Assembly (NCBI GenBank): GCA_946480085.1
Contig: CAMLHZ010000009.1
Span: forward strand, 1 to 64,000
From: an uncultured Flavobacteriales bacterium
Lineage (GTDB): Bacteria; Bacteroidota; Bacteroidia; Flavobacteriales; Crocinitomicaceae
DNA length: 64,000 nucleotides
Direction of reading: 5' to 3'
Both the position numbers and the translations under genes were made by a program. The notes below the pieces were generated by a model. It made no database searches. It saw only the letters and a list, made by a program, of their open reading frames with translations, and was not told where the DNA came from. This document shows positions 49,844 through 59,524 of the stretch, one piece after another. Position 1 is the first letter of the stretch, and each line of letters begins with the position of its first letter.

Positions 49844-52261
49844 ATGAAAATTAGTCATTTCCGGAATTGGATTGCTTTTGTAGGGCTGATCCTATCATCT
49901 CAGGCATTTGCTCAAAGTGGAAATGTAACAATCTCCGGAACAATTAAGGGTAAGGCAGATCAAACTGCTTTACCCTATGTTCAGGTCGTTCTCAAAACAG
50001 AAGTTGATTCTGCTCTTGTGATCGGAACAATTACAAATGAGGAAGGTCTCTTTTCCCTTTCACCAGTAAAAACTGGCAACTATGTTTTAGTGGTAACTTC
50101 CTTTGGATATAATACCTTGAGAAAACCTGTTTATGTCGGTTCTCTTTCCGACTTTTTGGATTTGTCTGTTATAGAATTGGAGGAAACTGTCAAAGCAATA
50201 GAAGAAGTAGTCATTACTGGAAAAATTGAAGAAGTAAGCGACAAAATGGATAAGAAAGTCTTTTCTGTTGAAGACAATATGAGCCAAAGTGGTGGATCTG
50301 TATTACAAGCCATGCAAAACCTTCCTGGCATTACAGTTCAGGATGGAAAAGTACAACTCCGCGGAAACGAGAAAGTAACCATTCTGATTGATGGAAAACA
50401 AACGGCTTTAACCGGTTTCGGTGACCAATACGGTTTGGACAATATTCCTGCATCTGCTATTGAGCGCATTGAAATCATCAATAATCCTTCATCAAAATAC
50501 GATGCCAACGGGAATGCAGGAATCATCAACATCATCATGAAGAAGAACAAACAGGAAGGTTTTTCAGGCAAAGTTGGAATGAATGGTGGTTTAGGTGCTT
50601 TGTGGGTCAAAAAAGAAAACCTGCCTACCATTCGTCCGCAATACCAATACACCCCAAAGATCAATCCAACGCTTTCTTTGAGTTATCGGAAAAACAAAAT
50701 GAACCTCTTTTTTCAAGGTGATTACTTGTATACGCAGACATTAAACAAGAATGAATTCGTTACACGAACGTATGACGAAGGAACCATTATCGACCAACAA
50801 ACCAAACGAAACAGAAATACACATTTCGCAAATGCCAAATTAGGTTTTGATTATTCTTTCAATGATAAGAATACATTGACTATTTCGGGTCTTTATGGAA
50901 TGGAAAAAATTATAGACAATGGCGACCAACCTTTCTTCAATCGGGATTCTTCCGACCGCATTCGTTTGTGGAAATTTTTAGAAGACGAACTCAAGACAAC
51001 CGTAATGGGAACAGTCATCTATCAGCATAAATTTCAACAAGCAGGACATGTCTTAAATGCTGGGTTCAATTATACCTTTCACCGCGAAAACGAGAAATAC
51101 TTCTTTGATAATATCTATCCAACTTTTACAGGACACGATGCATTCAAATTGCTTTCTGACGAACAGGTCGCAGATTTCAATTTGGATTATGTAAAACCTT
51201 TAAAATTCGGTCGATTGGAAACGGGAGCTAAATTCCGTTACCGGACCATTCCGACAGACATGCAGTTCTATCCTGGAATTAATTCACCTTTAGACACGAC
51301 TGCAGGTGGATGGGCAAATTACAACGAGGTAATTCCCGCCATTTACGGGAACTATATCGTGGATCGTAAAAAAGTAGAAGTCGAAATTGGTTTGCGCGTG
51401 GAGTATGTCTTGTTAAACTATCAGGTGAACCCAAATCACAGCACGTACAAAAGTGATGGTTACAACTACATTCAGCCTTTTCCAACCATGCGATTGGCTT
51501 ACAAGTTCAATGATAAAAACAAAATCTCCTTGTTTTACAATCGTCGTGTAGACAGACCAAATGAAGTAGATATTCGCATCTTCCCAAAATACGATGATGC
51601 TGAAATAATCAAAGTCGGAAATCCTGCATTGAAACCTCAATTCACCAATTCATTAGAACTAGGCTTTAAATCCGCTTTGGAAAAAGGATATTTCTACGCT
51701 GCTTTATATGGAAGAGAAGCCAACGGAATAATCACGCGCATTTCAAGTACTGTTGCGGGAAGCAATCTAATTTATGCCGTATTTCAGAATGCAGGAAAAA
51801 GCTACAATGCAGGTGTTGAAATGATTTACTCTATGGATGTTGCCAAATGGTATTCATTCAACGTAAACGGAAATGTCTACTACAATCAAATCAATGCTTT
51901 TAGCGTTGAAAATAAATATCCAATCCTACATACCTTTTCTGCCGATCAGCAAAGCATCTATTCGGGAAATGCAAAACTGAACAATACCTTTCATTTTGCA
52001 AAAGATGTAGACGTTCAACTGGTGGCAGTTTATCTTGCGCCTGATATTATCCCACAAGGGAAAATCAGTTCACGGTTCTCTTTGGACCTTGGGGTGAAAA
52101 AGAAAATTCAGAAAGGAAAAGGCGAATTGTTTGTCAACGCAACAGATCTGCTAAACACCATGATTGTAAGAAAAACGATTCAAGGTGATGGGTTTAGTTA
52201 CATAAGTACTGACTATTACGAAACACAGGTTGTGAGAATTGGATATAGTTATAAGTTTTAG
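49844..52261 (+). CDS. TonB-dependent outer-membrane receptor family protein
   Basis: The 805-residue protein has a signal peptide (ending AFA-Q), a carboxypeptidase-regulatory-like N-terminal domain (about 25-110: GTIKGKADQTALPYVQVVL) and a plug domain (about 120-235: SVLQAMQNLPGITVQDGKVQLRG, VTILIDGKQTALTG). A 22-strand-type outer-membrane barrel of the beta-barrel family fills the rest and ends in an aromatic strand (VVRIGYSYKF). It is the last gene of the operon with the kinase. It may import a substrate or serve in a signal cascade. The substrate is unknown. Confidence 0.92.
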   Translation: MKISHFRNWIAFVGLILSSQAFAQSGNVTISGTIKGKADQTALPYVQVVLKTEVDSALVIGTITNEEGLFSLSPVKTGNYVLVVTSFGYNTLRKPVYVGSLSDFLDLSVIELEETVKAIEEVVITGKIEEVSDKMDKKVFSVEDNMSQSGGSVLQAMQNLPGITVQDGKVQLRGNEKVTILIDGKQTALTGFGDQYGLDNIPASAIERIEIINNPSSKYDANGNAGIINIIMKKNKQEGFSGKVGMNGGLGALWVKKENLPTIRPQYQYTPKINPTLSLSYRKNKMNLFFQGDYLYTQTLNKNEFVTRTYDEGTIIDQQTKRNRNTHFANAKLGFDYSFNDKNTLTISGLYGMEKIIDNGDQPFFNRDSSDRIRLWKFLEDELKTTVMGTVIYQHKFQQAGHVLNAGFNYTFHRENEKYFFDNIYPTFTGHDAFKLLSDEQVADFNLDYVKPLKFGRLETGAKFRYRTIPTDMQFYPGINSPLDTTAGGWANYNEVIPAIYGNYIVDRKKVEVEIGLRVEYVLLNYQVNPNHSTYKSDGYNYIQPFPTMRLAYKFNDKNKISLFYNRRVDRPNEVDIRIFPKYDDAEIIKVGNPALKPQFTNSLELGFKSALEKGYFYAALYGREANGIITRISSTVAGSNLIYAVFQNAGKSYNAGVEMIYSMDVAKWYSFNVNGNVYYNQINAFSVENKYPILHTFSADQQSIYSGNAKLNNTFHFAKDVDVQLVAVYLAPDIIPQGKISSRFSLDLGVKKKIQKGKGELFVNATDLLNTMIVRKTIQGDGFSYISTDYYETQVVRIGYSYKF

Positions 52262-52296
52262 GATCAAGGGAATTCGATGCTGAATAAAAAGACAAA

Positions 52297-52316
52297 TGCC
52301 CACTTATAGATGGGCA
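52297..52316. terminator. First of two similar hairpin terminators
   Basis: TGCCCA (52297-52302) pairs with TGGGCA (52311-52316), followed by a T-rich region (TTTTTTT). Its 39-bp surroundings recur 72 bp downstream. Confidence 0.75.
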
Positions 52317-52365
52317 ACTAACTTTTTTTAATTTTTTAAGGGCAATTCGGCTTGAATAAAAAAAC

Positions 52366-52397
52366 AACTGCCCACCTAATTGTGGGCAGTTATCATT
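52366..52397. terminator. Second hairpin terminator, also in front of the tRNA
   Basis: AACTGCCCAC (52366-52375) pairs perfectly with GTGGGCAGTT (52382-52391) around CTAATT, with T-runs in both directions. It probably ends the minus-strand tRNA transcript. Confidence 0.82.
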
Positions 52398-52410
52398 TTT
52401 TGTTACTCGG

Positions 52411-52492
52411 TGCGCACGACTGGATTCGAACCAGCACACCTAATGGCACCACCCCCTCAAGATGGCATGTCTACCAATTTCACCACGTGCGC
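52411..52492 (-). tRNA. tRNA-Leu (anticodon GAG)
   Basis: Read on the minus strand, the gene begins GCGCACG and ends with CGTGCGC plus the discriminator A (52411), so the seven-base acceptor stem is perfect. The D-loop reads AATTGGTAGAC, the anticodon stem CCATC/GGTGG holds the loop TTGAGGG with anticodon GAG, and the T-arm is CTGGTTCGAATCCAG. There is a long variable arm, as leucine tRNAs require. CCA is not encoded. Confidence 0.95.
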
Positions 52493-52647
52493 GGCATTGC
52501 GAAAACGAAGTTAGTACTTTTTCCCTTTCGTCAAACGAATACGGATTGAATATCCCTCCCACCTTTTTGCAACTATTCCCCAAACAAGTGTAATACTCTT
52601 CACTTTTCAAGCCTCTATTTTAGTTGAAATTAGCAAGAGAAGGGATT

Positions 52648-54219
52648 ATGAAGAAGAGCGAACATTTTGACGATATCACATCGGGAAACAATATTCCCAT
52701 TTGGATGTTTAAGGAGCACGGACAAGCCTTTGAGGAATTGTCGAAACCTATGGACACGGATGTATTGGTTGTTGGTGGCGGTGTTGCGGGATTGATGACT
52801 GCTTACCAACTCCTCAAGAAAGGGCTGAGTGTCATTGTGGTGGAAGACGGTGAAATTGGCAGTGGAGAAACAGGAAGAACTTCTGCTCACCTCACCTTCT
52901 CGCTCGATACACAGTATACGGATTTGGAATCTCGCTTTGGTGAAGGGAAAACAAGTTTGATTGGAGACGCGCATAAAACCGCAATCGATTGGATTGAAGA
53001 TGTGGTGAAGGAAGAAAACATCGACTGTCATTTCCGCAGGGTTGACGGTTATTTGTTCGCACATCCAACCGACAAGAACGATACCATCCAAAAGGAATTT
53101 GAAGTCACCAACCGCATTGGACTGAAAACTGAATTGCTCGATCACCTTCCTGGTTCAGCCCATGGTAAAAACAAACCGTGCTTGCACTTACCAAACCAGG
53201 CACAATTTCATGTACTACTGTTCCTGAACCAACTCGCGGAGGTCATTCTACGAAATGGAGGGAATATCTTTTCACATTCGAAAGCCAAAGAATTTACAGA
53301 AACCAGTGCCAAAGTGAACGGTTTTACAGTCAACGCCAAGCACATTGTACTGGCTACAAATGTACCCATTGCTGGTCCGCTCATTACGCACACCAAACAA
53401 TGGCCATACAGAACTTATGCTATTGCTGCAAAAATTCCGAAAGGCAGTCTTGGTTTTGCACTTTGGTGGGATACTGGAGATCAGGATGTACCCTGGGTAC
53501 AAAAACCCTATCACTATGTTCGCCTGGAAGAAGGTGAGGCCGATTTCGACTACCTGATTGTTGGTGGTGAGGATCATAAAACAGGACAGGAAGACCGTGA
53601 AGAAATTTCTGCAGAAGAACGTTATAGCCGTTTAACGAGATGGGCAAAAAAACATTTTCCAGCTATCACCGGAATTGAAACCCAATGGTCGGGACAAGTG
53701 ATCAATACTGTTGACGGTTGTGGTTTCATAGGTAAAAATCCAAAAAGCGAAACCACCTATGTCATCACTGGCGATTCCGGGAATGGAATTACAAACGCAG
53801 CCATTGGAGCCATGTTGATTACTGACCTCATCCAGGGGAAAGAAAATAAATGGACAGAAGTTTTTGATCCTTCCCGTCATGCCGGAACACATGCACTTGG
53901 CGATTACCTGAAGGAGGCGGGAAACATGATCCGTCAATATGCCGATTGGTTTACTCCAGGCGATCAGAAGTCGCTGGAAAAATTGGAACCTGGCGAAGGA
54001 TTGGTCTTGCGTGAAGGGTTAAAGAAAACAGCCATTTATAGAGACGAAGAGGGAAATCTTCATGCCTGCACAGCAGTATGTCCACACCTGGGAGCTATTG
54101 TACAATGGAATACAGACGAAAAGACCTTTGATTGTCCAGCGCATGGATCCCGCTTTACTCCTTTTGGAACCGTCATTAATGGTCCTTCAAATGGAGATTT
54201 GGGAGAAAAGGATGAGTGA
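52648..54219 (+). CDS. FAD-dependent oxidoreductase with C-terminal Rieske domain
   Basis: The 523-residue protein (start ATG 52648) has an N-terminal FAD-binding fold of the DAO type (LVVGGGVAGLMTAYQLLKKG, then SGETGRTSAHLTFSLD) and a DAO catalytic part. A linker leads to a Rieske 2Fe-2S domain at the end, with Cys478 and His480 in CPHLG and Cys496 and His499 in CPAHGS. The fusion passes electrons between an amine or sugar-type substrate and the Rieske cluster. The substrate is unknown. It is cytoplasmic and single. Confidence 0.88.
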   Translation: MKKSEHFDDITSGNNIPIWMFKEHGQAFEELSKPMDTDVLVVGGGVAGLMTAYQLLKKGLSVIVVEDGEIGSGETGRTSAHLTFSLDTQYTDLESRFGEGKTSLIGDAHKTAIDWIEDVVKEENIDCHFRRVDGYLFAHPTDKNDTIQKEFEVTNRIGLKTELLDHLPGSAHGKNKPCLHLPNQAQFHVLLFLNQLAEVILRNGGNIFSHSKAKEFTETSAKVNGFTVNAKHIVLATNVPIAGPLITHTKQWPYRTYAIAAKIPKGSLGFALWWDTGDQDVPWVQKPYHYVRLEEGEADFDYLIVGGEDHKTGQEDREEISAEERYSRLTRWAKKHFPAITGIETQWSGQVINTVDGCGFIGKNPKSETTYVITGDSGNGITNAAIGAMLITDLIQGKENKWTEVFDPSRHAGTHALGDYLKEAGNMIRQYADWFTPGDQKSLEKLEPGEGLVLREGLKKTAIYRDEEGNLHACTAVCPHLGAIVQWNTDEKTFDCPAHGSRFTPFGTVINGPSNGDLGEKDE

Positions 54220-54255
54220 GGAAAATTTCCCTAATTTTATCCGAAACAAATCAAC

Positions 54256-55647
54256 ATGAAACAACTATCCCTTTTTATCGTCGCACAATTCTTTTGTCTT
54301 TTTGGTTTTTCTCAGGATGGAACACTTGATCCCACTTTTGTACCAGGAGTTGGTCCCAATAGTTATTTATCCGGTTCATGTGTAATGCCAGACGGAAAGA
54401 TTGTTTTGGTTGGAGAGTTTACGAGCTATCAGGGTGTTTCTCAAAATTACATTACACGCACCAATTCGGATGGAACAATTGATCCTACGTTCAATATTGG
54501 AACCGGGGCATTGAATTCCGTCTATGCCTGTGCTGCACAAACTGATGGAAAAGTGGTCATTGGCGGAAACTTTACCAACTTTAACGGAACAGTGATCAAT
54601 CGAATTGCCCGACTGAATGCAAACGGTTCATTAGATGCAACATTTAATGTAGGTTCTGGTGCTACAGGCGGACCAGTTACCGTTGTGACTATACAAGCGG
54701 ATGGGAAAATTATTGTTGCCGGACAGTTTCTTGGCTTCAATGGCGCTCCTGCCGACCGAATTGTTCGTTTAAACACGAATGGAACTGTGGATGCTACATT
54801 CAATGTTTCTGTAGACGGTCCAATCAGAGATATTGCTTTGCAAAGTGACGGGAAAATTGTACTGGCAGGAAATTTCTTTACCTGTAATGGAACCAATCGC
54901 AGAGGAGTTGCAAAATTGAATGCAGACGGAACAATAGTCACAGGTTTTGATCCTGGAGTAGGTCCAAACAATACCATTCGATCTGTTTCACTTCTTCCGA
55001 ACGGAAAGGTGATTTGTGGAGGAGATTTCAATCTTTGGAATAATTTCCCAACTGGTTTCCTCATTCAATTGAATACAGACGGAACAGTAGATGCATCGCT
55101 TAATCTGGGTGATGGTTTTTCAAACTGGGTGTATACAACTGCTGTTCAAACTGACGGAAAGATCATCGCCGGTGGAAGTTTTACTTCTTTCAGCGGGATT
55201 CCAACCAGCTATTTAACACGATTGAATTCAAACGGTACTATTGACAACACCTGGAACCCTTCAGAAACAGGTACCGATTTTGAAGTGTATACAAGCGAAC
55301 TCCTATCCGATGGAAACATGATGATTGGTGGCTATTTTTCGAACTATAATGGTGTGAGCAGAAATTACGTAGCACGCCTTTTAGCTGATCATGCAGCTCT
55401 TTCTGAAAATGGTTCTCTGAATGTTGATGTTTACCCAAATCCAACTTCAGGAGTAATTAACCTTCATTACAATTCTCCGGTTGACGGAACTGTTCGAATA
55501 CTGGATATGACAGGAAACGTAATTCTTGAACGAGAGGTTTCGGGACAGCAATTGTTGGAACTGGAATTAAACGAAGTTAGCGGCGTTTACCTGCTTGAAA
55601 TAACAACAGCTGAGACATCGGAATATTTTAGAATTATTAAGCAGTAA
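54256..55647 (+). CDS. T9SS cargo protein with delta-60 repeats
   Basis: The 463-residue protein has a signal peptide (ending GFS-Q) and about seven delta-60 repeats, each with the pattern DGTxDPTFN, then xxDGKIVVGGxF, then NGxxxNRIARLN. These are the beta-propeller-like units common in Bacteroidota surface proteins. A T9SS type A sorting domain follows (VDVYPNPTSGVINL to YFRIIKQ). It is exported through T9SS, and its ligand is unknown. It may be co-transcribed with the 305-residue gene 39 bp downstream. Confidence 0.9.
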   Translation: MKQLSLFIVAQFFCLFGFSQDGTLDPTFVPGVGPNSYLSGSCVMPDGKIVLVGEFTSYQGVSQNYITRTNSDGTIDPTFNIGTGALNSVYACAAQTDGKVVIGGNFTNFNGTVINRIARLNANGSLDATFNVGSGATGGPVTVVTIQADGKIIVAGQFLGFNGAPADRIVRLNTNGTVDATFNVSVDGPIRDIALQSDGKIVLAGNFFTCNGTNRRGVAKLNADGTIVTGFDPGVGPNNTIRSVSLLPNGKVICGGDFNLWNNFPTGFLIQLNTDGTVDASLNLGDGFSNWVYTTAVQTDGKIIAGGSFTSFSGIPTSYLTRLNSNGTIDNTWNPSETGTDFEVYTSELLSDGNMMIGGYFSNYNGVSRNYVARLLADHAALSENGSLNVDVYPNPTSGVINLHYNSPVDGTVRILDMTGNVILEREVSGQQLLELELNEVSGVYLLEITTAETSEYFRIIKQ

Positions 55648-55686
55648 ACACAATAAAAAGATGTTGATTCACCTTAACTTCATCAC

Positions 55687-56604
55687 ATGAAAAACACCAT
55701 CCTTTTCGTGAACAAGCAGGTTTTTCTTCTCGTCTGTTCTCTGTTATTTTCTTCAACAATAGCATTAGGGCAAACGATTACTGTTCCGGATTCAATTAAG
55801 GCACTTCGGTCTGCTCGACTTATCGAAACTGTGAAAGATGAAAAAACGAAAGTACCCAGATCAGCGACAACAAGGGTTTATTGCTTCGACAGCAACAAAA
55901 ACATTACGCACACATTTGACGAAAGAGGTCTTTATTTTTCTTATGAATTTGACTCATTGAACAACCTTGTTACGGAGTACTTCTTTGAAAAAATAGATCC
56001 CCTGACGAACAAAAGAATTCCTTCCGGAAAATGGGTATATACATATTCAAACAATCTCAGAGTCAAAATCTATTTATATGATTTCGTTAATGGAAATTGG
56101 AAGATGGAAGACTCTTTATGGAACACTTATCGTCTGGACAAATATGGCCGTATCATACAAAACGACTATTTCGTTGGCAACGAACTGAAATCAACTGTCA
56201 GATATTCATACACATCTAAACCAGCAACGAAGCAAACAACATATGACTTTAATCGTGGCTGGTTGGACAATCATACTTGTTCCAAAGCTATAGAGAGAAG
56301 TGCGTCGGGGAGAATTCTTGAAGTAACAACCTACGAATACGATTCTGTTGGTAAATGCATTAAAACCCTGAGACAAGATTATTTTAATCCTTCAGAGCTA
56401 ATTACAGAAACCGAATATGTCTATTCATCCACAGGATTGCTTCTTGAAGAAACTGAACGTAATCATAAATCGGAAGAGAATCAAAATGAACATTATCTTA
56501 GACAGCGTTATGAATACGACGATCAAGGCTTTATCATCAAGTATAGGTGGGACGGTTCTGATGCAATTGAAACGGTTAAAATCTATGACTATTTTAAAAT
56601 GTAG
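55687..56604 (+). CDS. Exported protein with YD/RHS-like repeats
   Basis: The 305-residue protein has a signal peptide (ending ALG-Q). The mature part contains short repeats ending in Y-x-Y or Y-D-x-x-G-x-I, such as YEYDSVGKCIKTLRQ, YVYSSTGLLLEETE and YEYDDQGFIIKYRWDG, which recall YD repeats of RHS-type proteins and the DUF3836 type. The first 150 residues are divergent. There is no T9SS sorting domain, so it probably stays in the periplasm or is exported by other means. Confidence 0.7.
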   Translation: MKNTILFVNKQVFLLVCSLLFSSTIALGQTITVPDSIKALRSARLIETVKDEKTKVPRSATTRVYCFDSNKNITHTFDERGLYFSYEFDSLNNLVTEYFFEKIDPLTNKRIPSGKWVYTYSNNLRVKIYLYDFVNGNWKMEDSLWNTYRLDKYGRIIQNDYFVGNELKSTVRYSYTSKPATKQTTYDFNRGWLDNHTCSKAIERSASGRILEVTTYEYDSVGKCIKTLRQDYFNPSELITETEYVYSSTGLLLEETERNHKSEENQNEHYLRQRYEYDDQGFIIKYRWDGSDAIETVKIYDYFKM

Positions 56605-56681
56605 AAACATTGAAATATAAAAGGCAATCTTTTTACTTTTCTTACGTCTTATCCCTAAACGCACGTTGAATCATACAACTT

Positions 56682-57413
56682 ATGAAACCAAGTCCAGCTA
56701 AAATTCAAATTAACAATCCATGTTCTGAGAACTGGGATACAATGAAAGTCAATGACATTGGTCGTTTTTGCAGTTCGTGCGCCAAAAGCGTTATCGATTT
56801 CACGGTTAAATCAGATTCCGAAATTCAAGCTTATTTAAAGCAGCATCAAGGTGAAGAGCTTTGTGGACGCTTCTATAAAAAACAGGTCGATCGCATTCGT
56901 ATTGAGTTTGATGAGAATATTCTCTATACTTCAATTCCGTTTTGGCAGAAGTTTCTGGTAATTGTATTGGTATGTTTTGGTCAGGATTTTTTTGGCTACG
57001 ATTTCTGTTTTGCACAAGAACAAGATTCCATTCCGTTAAAAGTGGAACAAGTAGATACAGTTAGCACTGAACAAGATTCTATCCTTGAAGTTGTTACAAA
57101 CGAAATAGATACAATTTTACCAAAGTTTGAAGAACCGAGTCTCGAAACAACCTGTGTCTGGACTCCTTTTCTAGGGGGTTTAACCGTATCTGGCAGTATC
57201 ACAACCGTATTTGATGATCCGACCATCGATTCAGAGAATGATTTGGCATTACTATTCAAGGAAACTGATTCTGTTCTTGAAGATTCTGAAGAAACGAAAG
57301 TGGAAAGAGACTTCAGTAAGCAAGTACCCCGACCAAAAACGCCAAAAAAGAATCCTGAACCTACTTCTGCTCTTATTGCAGATACAGGTGAAAGAAGACA
57401 ACGTAAAAGATAA
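56682..57413 (+). CDS. Bacteroidota membrane protein with an N-terminal Cys-motif domain
   Basis: The 243-residue protein opens with a conserved Bacteroidota motif: NPCSENWDTMKVNDIGRFCSSCAKSVIDFT, then ELCGRFYKKQ. Four to five Cys suggest metal or redox binding. A transmembrane helix follows (about 88-106), and the rest is an acidic, disordered periplasmic tail ending KKNPEPTSALIADTGERRQRKR. Proteins with the same opening often carry a carboxypeptidase-regulatory-like domain, absent here. The function is unknown. Confidence 0.75.
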   Translation: MKPSPAKIQINNPCSENWDTMKVNDIGRFCSSCAKSVIDFTVKSDSEIQAYLKQHQGEELCGRFYKKQVDRIRIEFDENILYTSIPFWQKFLVIVLVCFGQDFFGYDFCFAQEQDSIPLKVEQVDTVSTEQDSILEVVTNEIDTILPKFEEPSLETTCVWTPFLGGLTVSGSITTVFDDPTIDSENDLALLFKETDSVLEDSEETKVERDFSKQVPRPKTPKKNPEPTSALIADTGERRQRKR

Positions 57414-57463
57414 AATTCAGCTATTTTTGTTTAGAAATCAATTGATAAACCAGAGAATAACTG

Positions 57464-58264
57464 ATGCTTGAACCAAAACCGAATAAACAACGAGCGTCTA
57501 TTGCTGCAAACTTTATTTGGGCCATTCTTGGCGTGCAGATTGCCTTTATCATTATTGGTTTACTGAATGTATTTCTTGTTAGTCCGGGAGATATGGCTTC
57601 AATGAACAGTGAAACTTCTGAAACTACAACGCTATCCTACGATACTGAAGCAAGCGCTACATCAACTTCCAGTTCTGCGACAACTTTTGAAACACAACAT
57701 GAACCCAAACGAATTGCAGAATTCATTGACGTAAGTGATATAATTGTTGGTCTTCTTTACAAGTTACTACTCATTGGTTCATCCATTACATTCATTATGT
57801 GGTTCCGCAGGGCTTATTACAACCTGTACGTGAGAGGCATAAAAATGAAATACAAAGACGGTTGGGCAGCAGGAAGCTGGTTTGTGCCTTTCCTGAACCT
57901 TTATCGTCCGTACGAAATGATGAAAGAACTTTTCTCAGTTACAAAAGGACTTTTAATGGGCAGAAAAGGATTTTCAGAAAGCAAACTTTCAACAAAGATT
58001 CTGAATTACTGGTGGGCCCTTTCGTTAGGCGAAATGATTTTGGAACGCATTGCGAAAAGATGGTTAAAAAATGCCACGGTTGACGAAATAATTCCACTTA
58101 GTATAATGTACGTGATTGTTTACGTCATTGGCGTCTGGGGTTCTTTGGTTACGATCAAACTGATCAACAATTATTCGAAAGCGGAGCAAATGCTGAACAA
58201 AGACGAAAACGATGATGAGTTTGAACCGGAGCATGTTTTGGCCTACGATTCGGGTTTTGAATAA
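57464..58264 (+). CDS. DUF4328 family membrane protein
   Basis: The 266-residue protein has four to five membrane segments and the DUF4328 pattern RRAYYNLYVRGIKMKYKDGW, AAGSWFVPFLNLYRPYEMMKELF, then WWALSLGEM. A Ser/Thr-rich loop lies between the first segments (about 45-75). The family is found in many bacteria with unknown function. It lies 50 bp after the preceding Cys-motif gene. Confidence 0.88.
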   Translation: MLEPKPNKQRASIAANFIWAILGVQIAFIIIGLLNVFLVSPGDMASMNSETSETTTLSYDTEASATSTSSSATTFETQHEPKRIAEFIDVSDIIVGLLYKLLLIGSSITFIMWFRRAYYNLYVRGIKMKYKDGWAAGSWFVPFLNLYRPYEMMKELFSVTKGLLMGRKGFSESKLSTKILNYWWALSLGEMILERIAKRWLKNATVDEIIPLSIMYVIVYVIGVWGSLVTIKLINNYSKAEQMLNKDENDDEFEPEHVLAYDSGFE

Positions 58265-58284
58265 AAAAATCTACAGTTAATATC

Positions 58285-58439
58285 ATGGAAATGTTAAAAA
58301 GCCGTTTAATCAATTCACCAAATTACCTGAAGGTTATTTTCGACTTTTCCTTGAAGGCTGGCTGGTTATGCCAATGCTGGTTGTGGGTATTACGGCAATT
58401 GTAAATCCAACTTTTAGAATTTTCTTCATCTTAATCTAA
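58285..58439 (+). pseudogene. Frameshifted mini membrane-protein gene
   Basis: ATG 58285 opens a frame MEMLK that goes off into an unrelated stretch. Shifting by one base in the A5 run (58296-58300) gives a 51-residue protein: MEMLKKPFNQFTKLPEG, then YFRLFLEGWLVMPMLVVGITAIVNPTFRIFFILI. This has two hydrophobic stretches and a stop at 58437-58439. One missing A in the run, in the genome or in the sequence, explains it. It could also be a programmed shift. Confidence 0.5.
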
Positions 58440-58450
58440 ACCTGAATACA

Positions 58451-59419
58451 ATGAAACAATACATATTGCCTTTACTACTAAGCATGGTTTCCTTTTCTTC
58501 AGGTAACACTCAAACGCTTTATGCCATCTCTTCAAGTGGCGATCTAATCAGGCTATTCGATACCCAATGTATTTCGGAAGAAATGATTGCATCTACTGAT
58601 ATGAGCTCGCCTCCGGGGACATTTGATATTGCCTATGAGCAAGGAATATTATATACAATCAACATTTGCGGGCTTAGTACAATTAATCCGTTAAACGGTG
58701 ATGTGAACTGGATCGATCCGTCATGGCCATTTAATGTTTGTGGTCTTGGAGGTGATGAAAACGGCAATCTATATGTAAGTGGTAATGATGTTTATCGCTA
58801 TAACATCTTAAACGAAACAATAGATTCACTTGGATCGTTATATCCATACGCAACAGCTGGTGATTTGGAATATGTTAATGGTAATTTGTACATTTCTGCA
58901 ACCGATCCAAATGAAGGTAATGTTTTATTAAAAGTAGGACTAAATCCATTCTCTTATTCTGTTGTTGGAAGTCTCCCAACTGAGTTCTTTGGTTTGTCCA
59001 AATCACTAAATCTAGATCAACAACATCTCTATGCAACATCGAACTCAATTCCTCTAAAATTATATATTGTTGATATTACAGACGCATCAACGAATCTTAT
59101 TTGTAGCGATATTTCTACGGAACAACTTATATGGGGATTGACTTCCACTCGCGACAAACTTTCTGCAGATGAAAATACGATTGACAATATAAGGATCAGC
59201 CAAGATATGGACAATCAAACACTTTCTATTCAATTGATGGATAATGTTAGGCTACATTATGGCATTTATGACGAACTAGGTAAGATGATTATCAACAGTA
59301 ATTTAACTGATGAACTAACAACTATAAACACTTCTTCCTTTTCATCTGGTATATATCATATTCGATTTACGAATAGCTATGGAATACAAGTTCATCAGAT
59401 ACGAATTGTCTGCATTTAA
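58451..59419 (+). CDS. T9SS-type secreted protein with beta-propeller-like repeats
   Basis: The 322-residue protein has a signal peptide (ending NTQ-T). Repeats such as TLYAISSSGDLIRLFD, NLYVSGNDVYRYNIL and NLYISATDPNEGNVLLKV recall DUF6923-like propellers. The C-terminal ~80 residues (ISQDMDNQTLSIQLMDN through GIYHIRFTNSYGIQVHQIRIV) look like a T9SS type A sorting domain. It follows the frameshifted gene by 11 bp. The function is unknown. Confidence 0.75.
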   Translation: MKQYILPLLLSMVSFSSGNTQTLYAISSSGDLIRLFDTQCISEEMIASTDMSSPPGTFDIAYEQGILYTINICGLSTINPLNGDVNWIDPSWPFNVCGLGGDENGNLYVSGNDVYRYNILNETIDSLGSLYPYATAGDLEYVNGNLYISATDPNEGNVLLKVGLNPFSYSVVGSLPTEFFGLSKSLNLDQQHLYATSNSIPLKLYIVDITDASTNLICSDISTEQLIWGLTSTRDKLSADENTIDNIRISQDMDNQTLSIQLMDNVRLHYGIYDELGKMIINSNLTDELTTINTSSFSSGIYHIRFTNSYGIQVHQIRIVCI

Positions 59420-59524
59420 TGATTCAAACAAAACTTAACACTTAACACATTTAGGACTACCGTTTAATCTTTAATTACCCGTCCACGCAACCATTTCTCT
59501 TCCAGAACTGTTATATAACAGTAA

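Noticed and set aside
53272..53577. Minus-strand open frames inside the Rieske oxidoreductase gene
   Set aside because: They overlap a gene with complete domains, have no signals, and their content is antisense-like.
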